Of a stretch of DNA of 23,426 bases, positions 14,042 through 20,368 are shown piece by piece; position 1 is the first letter of the stretch, and every line of letters begins with the position of its first letter. The notes beneath the pieces were generated by a model, which ran no database searches, was not told the DNA's origin, and saw nothing but the letters and a program-made list of their open reading frames with translations. Both the position numbers and the translations under genes were made by a program. The DNA comes from Pseudomonadota bacterium (GTDB lineage Bacteria > Myxococcota_A > Polyangia > Polyangiales > Polyangiaceae), in assembly GCA_023428245.1 (NCBI GenBank), contig JAEYYX010000095.1, positions 1-23,426 of the forward strand, read 5' to 3'.

Positions 14042-15937
14042 TTAGTTCTCTCTCGAATGTTGCTCGAGCCGCGAAATATCTCGGACGGCACCTTGGTCGG
14101 CACTCGTCGTCATCGCAGCATAGGCCTTGAGCGCGGCGCTCACCTTTCGGTCACGAGGGCCCGGTCGGAAAGCGGCCGGTCCTCGCGCGAGCATCTCTTT
14201 GCGACGGGCCTCCAGCTCATCTGTGCCGATCTCGAGCTGAATCGAGCGCGCAGGAATGTCGATGGTGATGCGGTCTCCGTCGCGCACCAAGGCGATCTCG
14301 CCGCCTTCGGCGGCTTCCGGAGAGACGTGTCCAATCGAGAGCCCACTGGTTCCTCCGGAGAAGCGTCCGTCCGTGAGCAATGCGCACTTCTTCCCGAGTT
14401 CGCGACTCTTCAGATAGGACGTCGGATAGAGCATCTCCTGCATACCAGGACCGCCTCGAGGTCCTTCGTAGACGATGACGACGACATCACCCTCCTGGAT
14501 CTCGTCGCCCAAGATCGCCGCGCAGGCTGCGTCTTGGGATTCGTAGACGCGCGCTCGCCCGGCAAACTTCCAGATGGATTCGTCGACGCCGGCTGTCTTC
14601 ACGATACAGCCGCGGGTCGCGATGTTGCCGTAGAGAACCGCGAGGCCGCCTTCTCTTGAGTAGGCAAACTCCACCTCACGGATGCAACCGGCCTTGCCGT
14701 CGTCGTCTCGCTCCTTGAAGTACTTTTCTTGGCTGAAGGCGACAGTCGTTCTGACGCCTCCGGGGGCCGCTAGAGCACGCGATTTTGCGGCCTCGCTCGC
14801 GGTAGGGCGGCGAACGTCCCACTTGGCGAGCGCGTCGGCGAGGGTCTTCTCGTGGACGGTACCGACGCCCGAGTGGATCAAACCCGCCCGATCGAGTGAG
14901 CCCAAGATGGCGAAGATTCCGCCGGCGCGATGAACATCTTCGATGTGATACTTCTCAGTCGCCGGGGCGACCTTACAGACGCAGGGCACACGTCGACTCA
15001 GTCGATCGATATCTTGCATCGTAAAGTTCACTTCGGCTTCGCGGGCGATGGCGAGCAGATGGAGGATGGTGTTGGTCGAGCCGCCCATCGCGATGTCGAG
15101 GGTCATCGCGTTCTCAAAGGCCTCGAAGGTAGCGATGTTGCGCGGGAGCACCGACGTGTCGCCGTGCAAATAGCGCGCCTTGGCCATCTCGACGATGCGC
15201 TTGCCAGCTTCTTCGAACAGGCTCCAGCGCAGCGCGTGGGTAGCCAGAACCGTTCCGTTGCCTGGCAGCGCCAGACCGAGCGCTTCGTTCAGACAGTTCA
15301 TGCTGTTCGCGGTGAACATGCCCGAACAGCTTCCGCAGGTCGGGCACGCGCTCCGCTCGAGCTCGTCCACCTCCGCGTCGGAAACGCGGCTGTCGCCCGC
15401 GGCGACCATCGCGTCGACAAGGTCAAGCTTACGAACGAGCTGCTTTCCATCGCGATCATGGGTTCCCTGAGTGACGCCAGCTTCCATGGGACCGCCGGAC
15501 ACGAAGATGGTCGGGATGTTGAGCCGCATGGCAGCTAAGAGCATTCCCGGTGTGATCTTGTCACAGTTGGAAATGCAGATGAGCGCGTCAGCCGAGTGTG
15601 CGTTCACCATGTATTCGACGCTGTCGGCGATCAGCTCGCGACTCGGGAGAGAGTAGAGCATTCCATCATGACCCATCGCGATACCGTCATCGACCGCGAT
15701 GGTGTTGAACTCGACCCCCCAGCCACCAGCCTCATCGATCACCTTCTTGACCCGCTGCCCGATGTCGTAAAGGTGTACATGTCCCGGCACGAACTGCGTG
15801 AAGCTGTTGGCGATGGCGATGATGGGCTTTCCGAAATCCTCGGTCTTCATGCCGGTCGCCCGCCAGAGCGCGCGAGCGCCCGCCATGTTCCGTCCCCCGG
15901 TGGAAGTCTTACTGCGGTATCCAGGTCCGTCGGTCAT
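14042..15937 (-). CDS. ilvD: Dihydroxy-acid dehydratase
   Basis: Catalyses the dehydration of 2,3-dihydroxy-3-methylbutanoate (and its methylpentanoate homologue) to the 2-keto acid in valine, leucine and isoleucine synthesis; an iron-sulfur enzyme of the IlvD/Edd family. The signatures are clear: VEFNTIAVDDGIAMGHDGML (75-94), CISNCDKITPGM (121-132) and SACPTCGSCSGMFTANSMN (197-214) with cluster-type cysteines, and the late GRFSGGTSGLSIGHVSPEA (524-542). Length 631 aa compares with about 616 aa for E. coli IlvD. The ATG start is confirmed by the conserved N-terminus YRSKTSTGGRNMAGARALWR. No Shine-Dalgarno is obvious. It stands alone, with no other ilv or leu genes adjacent, and is followed by a strong terminator. 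Confidence 0.97.
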   Translation of the reverse strand: MTDGPGYRSKTSTGGRNMAGARALWRATGMKTEDFGKPIIAIANSFTQFVPGHVHLYDIGQRVKKVIDEAGGWGVEFNTIAVDDGIAMGHDGMLYSLPSRELIADSVEYMVNAHSADALICISNCDKITPGMLLAAMRLNIPTIFVSGGPMEAGVTQGTHDRDGKQLVRKLDLVDAMVAAGDSRVSDAEVDELERSACPTCGSCSGMFTANSMNCLNEALGLALPGNGTVLATHALRWSLFEEAGKRIVEMAKARYLHGDTSVLPRNIATFEAFENAMTLDIAMGGSTNTILHLLAIAREAEVNFTMQDIDRLSRRVPCVCKVAPATEKYHIEDVHRAGGIFAILGSLDRAGLIHSGVGTVHEKTLADALAKWDVRRPTASEAAKSRALAAPGGVRTTVAFSQEKYFKERDDDGKAGCIREVEFAYSREGGLAVLYGNIATRGCIVKTAGVDESIWKFAGRARVYESQDAACAAILGDEIQEGDVVVIVYEGPRGGPGMQEMLYPTSYLKSRELGKKCALLTDGRFSGGTSGLSIGHVSPEAAEGGEIALVRDGDRITIDIPARSIQLEIGTDELEARRKEMLARGPAAFRPGPRDRKVSAALKAYAAMTTSADQGAVRDISRLEQHSREN

Positions 15938-16096
15938 CGTGCCGAAGATCTAGCCCAAAACCTTGGCTTTCGCGCGCAGAAGTCGCGGCTCCCGGACGAA
16001 CTCGAGAAATACAGCCTTTCGAGTTTTCGTATGCGGAGTCGGCCCCCAACCGGGGCACGGCTAGCCATTCTCAGCCGCGCCCGCCACACTCCCCTT

Positions 16097-16486
16097 ATGG
16101 CGCCCCAGGGTCCCCAAGGCGGAGAGTCGCCCGAAGTCGTCGCAGTGCGTCTCGCCGAGACGCTCATTGACGCAGGTCAGGACCTCTCTCTCGATCGCAT
16201 TGCGGAGGCCCTTGGCCCACTGGCCATCAGCCCTCCGCATATCAGCGCCCTCATCGACCGCCTCGAAGAAAAGGGGGTCGAGGTGCAAACTGGGGAAATC
16301 CCCGACCTAGGGAACCTCCTCGGGAGAGTCCTGGGGGCAGCGCGTGCAAGGCGACGGGAGGGCCTCACCGTCTCGACCGTGGCCCTCGGTGCGGAGCTCA
16401 ATCTCGAGCCCCGTCTCGTCCGAGTCGCGCTGCTTTACGCGGAGGTCCTGATGCGGGGTCGCCCCTTGACCCCGGGTCAAGAGTGA
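16097..16486 (+). CDS. Small helical protein, possibly with a sigma region 1.1-like fold
   Basis: A 129-residue protein from the ATG at 16097. The frame is open far upstream, but that part is antisense to ilvD. Residues 12-64 (VVAVRLAETLIDAGQDLSLD ... ALIDRLEEKGVEV) form a helix bundle whose pattern resembles the region 1.1 domain of primary sigma factors, which ends with a similar Ile-Asp-Leu-Gly-Ile/Val-Glu-Val stretch. Residues 85-120 (RRREGLTVSTVALGAELNLE then PRLVRVALLYAEVL) look like a second helical, HTH-like unit. No sigma domain 2 or 4 follows. There is no Shine-Dalgarno before the ATG. The family is not recognised with certainty; a DNA- or polymerase-binding role is inference. A terminator follows at 16516-16555. 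The gene is divergent from ilvD by 159 bp. Confidence 0.6.
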   Translation: MAPQGPQGGESPEVVAVRLAETLIDAGQDLSLDRIAEALGPLAISPPHISALIDRLEEKGVEVQTGEIPDLGNLLGRVLGAARARRREGLTVSTVALGAELNLEPRLVRVALLYAEVLMRGRPLTPGQE

Positions 16487-16515
16487 CCAGGCTGCGGCGT
16501 TCGCCGGAAGAGCCA

Positions 16516-16555
16516 GCTTGAGCTCGCAGCCCTGAGCATCAAGCAGATTTTTTTT
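16516..16555 (+). terminator. Rho-independent terminator overlapping the ACP coding end
   Basis: The stem GCTTGA (16516-16521) / TCAAGC (16539-16544) has inner CTC/GAG pairing and is followed after AGA by eight T (16548-16555). It is oriented to stop transcription of the small + strand gene ending at 16486. Its right arm and T tract are also the last codons and stop of the convergent ACP gene (Lys-Lys-Ser-Ala-stop on the - strand). Confidence 0.7.
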
Positions 16556-16802
16556 GGGCCATGATGTACCGAGCGAGGGCGCGCACGGACTCGAAGGCAG
16601 CTTTGTTCCTCTCGTCGTCGGGATCGAGCTTCACACCGAAGCGCTGAGACAGGGCCATCGCGAGCTCGAGGGCGTCGATTGAGGTGAGACCAAGGCCCTT
16701 CGCAAAGAGCGGCTGCTCAGAGTCAATTTGCTCCGGCTTCATGTCTTCCAGAAGCAGGACTTCGACGATCATATTTTTTAGCTCGTTTTCCAGCTCGTCC
16801 AT
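16539..16802 (-). CDS. Acyl carrier protein
   Basis: An 87-residue acidic four-helix carrier that would hold acyl chains on 4'-phosphopantetheine. The N-terminal helix is MDELENELKNMIVEVLLLED. The attachment region is PLFAKGLGLTSIDALELAMA, with Ser41 as the likely modified residue, followed by LSQRFGVKLDPDDERNKAAF. The usual Asp before the Ser (DSI/DSL) is Thr here. The GLxSIDALELAxAL pattern is closest to carriers of aryl-polyene-type and related specialised fatty acid systems, not to the housekeeping AcpP (which has EDSLDTVEL). No ketosynthase or AcpS gene is nearby. The ATG at 16802 is chosen by family length; upstream in-frame codons are antisense to the rRNA methyltransferase gene. Three Lys codons and flanking bases create a run of eight A near the end. 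Confidence 0.87.
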   Translation of the reverse strand: MDELENELKNMIVEVLLLEDMKPEQIDSEQPLFAKGLGLTSIDALELAMALSQRFGVKLDPDDERNKAAFESVRALARYIMAQKKSA

Positions 16803-16834
16803 TGGGGCGCAGTCTACCGTGCTATGGGGGGCCC

Positions 16835-18010
16835 GTGCCAGAAGTAGTTCTGCGTTCAGGGCATGTGCAGCCGGTCTGGGCCGGACATCCATGGGTTTTT
16901 GCGCAGGCCATCGAGCGGCTCGTCGGCGATCCGAGGCCCGGAGACGAGGTCGACGTCATCGATGCTCGCCAGAACTTTCTCGGGCGCGGCCTTTTTTCCC
17001 CGAAGTCGGCGATCCGGGTGCGCCTTTTTACTCGCGACGACGAGCGGTTCGATCGCGATCTTCTCGTGCAACGATTGCGCGCGGCAGAAGACAAGAGAGT
17101 TCTCTTGGGCATTCGGAGCGATGAGCCGGGTCGCGTCACCGACAGCTATCGTTCTCTCTACGGAGAGGGCGACGATTTGCCAGGCTTGATCGTCGACAAA
17201 CTCGGTTCCGCCCTTTCAGTGCAATTCACAACCGTTGGGATGGCTCTTCGCCGGGAGCTCGTTCTCGACGCCCTCGAGGAGGTTTATGCGCCGACTGCCA
17301 TCGTCGATCGCACTGCCGTGAAAGCGGCCCAAACGGAGGGGTTCCAGGCCCATGGCGGAGTGGCTCGAGGCGAGCTTTCTGGCTTCGAAGTCCGGGAACG
17401 GGGGTTGTCCTTCGCGCTGCCCCTCGAGCTCGGTCAAAAAACGGGATTCTATTTCGATCAGCGCCCGCTTCGCGCCGTTGTCGAACGGCTGAGCCGCGGA
17501 CGTGAGGTGCTCGATGCTTATTCGTTTGTGGGGGCGGGGGGACTGTCGGCTGCGCGGGGTGGTGCTTCTCGCGTCGTGAGTGTGGACTCGAGTGAAGTCG
17601 CCGTGCGCGTCGGGCGCGAGGCGGCGCGGGCGAACGGGCTCAACGTGGAATTCTTGGAAGAGGACGCCGAGCGGGTCCTCGAGCAGTCGCCCGATCGCTT
17701 CGATCTGGTTCTGGTAGATCCACCCAAGTTTGCGCACGGTCGCGCTCAGAAAGAGAAAGCGGCTCGGGCTTTTCGTCGCCTGATCGGCCTCGCCGTGCGG
17801 GCGACCCGCCGTGGCGGCCTTGTCTGTGTGAGCTCCTGTTCTCAGGCGATCGACGCCTCGGATCTCACGCGGGCACTCGCGCTCGGGGCGCGGGACCAAG
17901 GGCGACGGGCTCAGGTGATCGAGAGGGTCTTTCAAGGCGCCGATCACCCGGTTCCGGCGGCTTTCCCTGAAGGGCTGTATCTGAGTTCGATCATCGCGGT
18001 CTTGTCCTGA
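16835..18010 (+). CDS. RlmI-type 23S rRNA (cytosine-C5) methyltransferase
   Basis: A class I SAM-dependent RNA methyltransferase of the RlmI/YccW family, whose E. coli member makes m5C1962 in 23S rRNA. It has an N-terminal PUA-like domain (GHPWVFAQAIERL at about 17-29; LGRGLFSPKSAIRVRLF), then GLIVDKLG, GQKTGFYFDQR (200-210), SAM motif I VLDAYSFVGAGG (225-236), DPPKFAHG (295-302) and VSSCSQAI with the catalytic-type Cys. A GTG at 16835 is preferred: it places the HPWVF motif at residue 18 as in E. coli RlmI (about 19), gives 391 aa (E. coli 396), and has a G-rich stretch just upstream. A TTG at 16802 would add 11 residues without family support. Divergent from the ACP gene by only 32 bp. Confidence 0.88.
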   Translation: MPEVVLRSGHVQPVWAGHPWVFAQAIERLVGDPRPGDEVDVIDARQNFLGRGLFSPKSAIRVRLFTRDDERFDRDLLVQRLRAAEDKRVLLGIRSDEPGRVTDSYRSLYGEGDDLPGLIVDKLGSALSVQFTTVGMALRRELVLDALEEVYAPTAIVDRTAVKAAQTEGFQAHGGVARGELSGFEVRERGLSFALPLELGQKTGFYFDQRPLRAVVERLSRGREVLDAYSFVGAGGLSAARGGASRVVSVDSSEVAVRVGREAARANGLNVEFLEEDAERVLEQSPDRFDLVLVDPPKFAHGRAQKEKAARAFRRLIGLAVRATRRGGLVCVSSCSQAIDASDLTRALALGARDQGRRAQVIERVFQGADHPVPAAFPEGLYLSSIIAVLS

Positions 18011-18235
18011 ACTAGACTAGCCTCTCAGAAAGACCGTGTTAGCGTTCGGGCCGATGAGCCGAACTCCGGGAGGGGGAAGTGCGGGAGTCATTTCATCCGT
18101 ACCGAGCGCTTCGGGGAATCACCTCTTCATATTTGGCGCAACGGTCGACGAGAACCGTCCGAGAAGCGCCGCACCCTGAGGCACCTGAAGCCGACGGGCG
18201 GTCCTTCGGCCTCACTCTTGGAGCTCGCTATTCAC

Positions 18236-19957
18236 ATGAAAAGTCCTTCTCTCGGAATCATTCGCCGCCTTCCGCCGCTCCTCTTGAGCGCTCTGCTCGT
18301 ATCAGCGCTTGCAACGGCTGCCTGTGAAGACAGTCAGTTTTGCTCTGGAGCCTCCTGCTCAGACGATAGCGGCGGCGACCCAGGGAGCGGGGGCAAGAAG
18401 ACCGGCGGTTCGGGCGGAAAGGGCTCGGGAGGGAAGGGCTCGGGAGGGAAGGGGTCCGGCAAGGGCTCCGGGGGACTCGGCGGCGCCATGGGAAGCGGCG
18501 GCAAAGAAGGGAAGGCCGGGAGCGACGCGGGAAGCGGCGGGAAAGGCAACGGAACCGGCGGGGAAGAGGCGGACTTTGGCGCGCTCGACGCGAGTGTGAA
18601 GGGCGACCTGTTTGACGTGCTTCCGGGGGACTCCGTGGACATTGCCGTAACTCTGAAGAGAAGCGGCGGTTTCGGAGGAACCGTCCTCGTCGATCTGAAG
18701 CCGTCGGACGAGTTTGAGACAGCGCTCGTATTTGCCGCGCCGACCGACAAGGAAGTCTCACTCAGGCTAAAGGCCGATGCGGAGCTGGAGCAGGGCTACT
18801 ACCAGACCACCATCACGGCCCGGAGCACCGACGGCGTCCTCAGCGTCGAACTCCCCATCACCATCCGGGTCCGCGGCGCGCCCGGGACTCTCGATCTGAC
18901 ATTCGGGGATCGGGAAGAGCCGTGGTTCGCCGATGGTACAGAAGCCCGCGTCGCGGTGGACGACGCGGGGTATATCTACCTGAGGAACGAATCCACAATT
19001 TACCGCTTCGATCGGCATGGTGTGCTTGATGAAGAATTCGCTCCCAAGGGCCTAGGAACAGAACTCGGGCCCATGGTGGGGGTGGAAGACGGGGTTGTCC
19101 TCGGATGCATTCAAGGAGGAGAGCCCCGAATCGTTCATTACCGGGGGGACGGCTCAAGGAATTCTGAATGGAGCGGCAGCTTCTCCCGCGCTAGTGAGAC
19201 GGTTTCCCTCCTGGCGCTGCCCACATTCTTGCACCGAAAGGACAAATGGGTCCTCGTGGGCGCGACCTATGGCAGCCTCAATAGCCGGCTTCAGCTCTTC
19301 TTCACGGATGGGCCGATCGATTCGACATTTAAGACCAACGAGTTCCTCGATGTAGGGGTGGGCACTTCCGTCTTTGCTCGGCTTGATTCGCAGCGCCGGG
19401 TCATCGCTTCGGCCCAGCACTTGGCCAATCCAAGCATGTCCATTCGACGACTCCTCCCGGATGGCTCTCGTGACACCCACTTCGGCGAAAGTGGAGAGCT
19501 CTTTCCTAGTGATGGCGACGATATCCTCGATATCGACGTTCTAAGCGACGACAGCCTCGTGGCTGTCGTACGGAGTTCCTACCCGTCCTTAACGAGATTG
19601 ATGGTCTGGACGCAGGGGGCTGACAGTGAGAGTGACTCCGTTCGCTATCACGAACTCATCTCGGGCGTGTACGGAATCCAGACTCTTGAAGGAGATCGCC
19701 TCCTTACGACGGGAATGGAAGGAGAGCGCTGGCCGCCCACGGTGATCCGCCTGTTTCAGCGCAGCGGCGTTCCGGTCGCATCGTTCGGCAGCTCGGGCGC
19801 CGTCAATCTCGGAGCGATGAGCGACGAGCACTACGCGAAGGCTCCCTCGTTCGATCGGCTTGGTTGGGCGGAACCCGTTCTTGACCGAAAGGGAAAGCGA
19901 TTGATTGCTTTCGGCACTGATCTCGGGAAGATCTATCTTTATAGCATCTGGCTCTAA
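18236..19957 (+). CDS. Lipoprotein with Gly/Ser/Lys-rich linker and delta-60-like repeat region
   Basis: A 573-residue predicted lipoprotein. From ATG 18236 the signal peptide RRLPPLLLSALLVSALATAAC ends at lipidated Cys30. Residues about 45-110 are a low-complexity GSGGKGSGGKG linker. An Ig-like or beta-sandwich section follows (about 120-215: VLPGDSVDIAVTLKRSGGFG through VELPITIRVRG). The rest (about 218-573) is a beta-rich repeat region with delta-60-type units, each carrying a LD-x-x-F-type core: GTLDLTFGDREE, GVLDEEFAPKG, GPIDSTFKTNE, GSRDTHFGESG. This repeat is common in Myxococcota surface proteins and probably folds as a propeller. No enzymatic residues are recognised; binding or surface display is inference. 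A TTG at 18218 is an alternative start. It stands alone, 225 bp after the rRNA methyltransferase gene. Confidence 0.85.
   Translation: MKSPSLGIIRRLPPLLLSALLVSALATAACEDSQFCSGASCSDDSGGDPGSGGKKTGGSGGKGSGGKGSGGKGSGKGSGGLGGAMGSGGKEGKAGSDAGSGGKGNGTGGEEADFGALDASVKGDLFDVLPGDSVDIAVTLKRSGGFGGTVLVDLKPSDEFETALVFAAPTDKEVSLRLKADAELEQGYYQTTITARSTDGVLSVELPITIRVRGAPGTLDLTFGDREEPWFADGTEARVAVDDAGYIYLRNESTIYRFDRHGVLDEEFAPKGLGTELGPMVGVEDGVVLGCIQGGEPRIVHYRGDGSRNSEWSGSFSRASETVSLLALPTFLHRKDKWVLVGATYGSLNSRLQLFFTDGPIDSTFKTNEFLDVGVGTSVFARLDSQRRVIASAQHLANPSMSIRRLLPDGSRDTHFGESGELFPSDGDDILDIDVLSDDSLVAVVRSSYPSLTRLMVWTQGADSESDSVRYHELISGVYGIQTLEGDRLLTTGMEGERWPPTVIRLFQRSGVPVASFGSSGAVNLGAMSDEHYAKAPSFDRLGWAEPVLDRKGKRLIAFGTDLGKIYLYSIWL
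18421..18450 (+). repeat. 15-bp tandem repeat in the lipoprotein linker
   Basis: The unit GGGCTCGGGAGGGAA occurs twice without a mismatch and continues in degenerate form to about 18475. It encodes the GSGGK linker units. It keeps the frame (15 = 5 codons), so copy number changes would lengthen or shorten the linker. Confidence 0.8.
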
Positions 19958-20233
19958 CAAGGTCATCGCCCTGGAGCCTCCTGACGGCGTGGCGGAGCCA
20001 CGCGTTGCCCCTTATCTTCGCATCTGAGTCGTTGGGCGACATGCTCGCTTTTCGCCCGCGATCTCGCTCGTTACGGCTGAGCTTGTCGTCCAGCTCCCGC
20101 CGCTCGTCCTCTGGACCTGTGGTGCGCCCTCCTGAGCATTCCGTGTACGGGCGCGGGGGCTACAGGGGGCGCGTCGTCGCATGAGTATATGCTGCCCGCT
20201 CGGCCCCCTCATTGAGAACGAGTAGCGTTTCGT
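19958..20233. other. Intergenic region without recognisable genes
   Basis: Together with the terminator region this makes a 411-bp gap between convergent lipoprotein genes. It holds a tight hairpin at 19987-20003 and GC-rich sequence with no convincing reading frame or RNA gene. A small GTTTC-GT-GAAAC dyad sits at 20227-20238. Confidence 0.5.
19987..20003 (+). terminator. Possible terminator hairpin of the delta-60 lipoprotein gene
   Basis: GCGTGGC-GGA-GCCACGC, a 7-bp perfect stem with a 3-nt loop, lies 29 bp after the stop codon. The following GTTGCCCCTTATCTT is only weakly T-rich, so intrinsic termination is uncertain. Confidence 0.45.
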
Positions 20234-20288
20234 GAAACAGAAACACAACGTCCCTTTGGTCGCAGGGGAAGATGCGACCAAAGGGACG
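20234..20288 (-). terminator. Strong Rho-independent terminator of the DUF4403-like gene
   Basis: A perfect 16-bp stem, CGTCCCTTTGGTCGCA (20249-20264) with TGCGACCAAAGGGACG (20273-20288), and an 8-nt loop. On the - strand it is followed by TTGTGTTTCTGTTTC. It lies 80 bp beyond the stop of the - strand lipoprotein gene. Being symmetrical, it may also slow transcription from the + side. Confidence 0.85.
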
Positions 20289-20368
20289 GCTCTCGTGCAG
20301 TGGAACGACAATCGAGGGCGCGATCCGTGTGGACGCCACGCGTCGAGCCCGAGCGCGCTACTTGACCT

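Noticed and set aside
14057..15538. Several + strand frames across ilvD
   Set aside because: They are antisense shadows of a strongly conserved enzyme gene, with no homology of their own.
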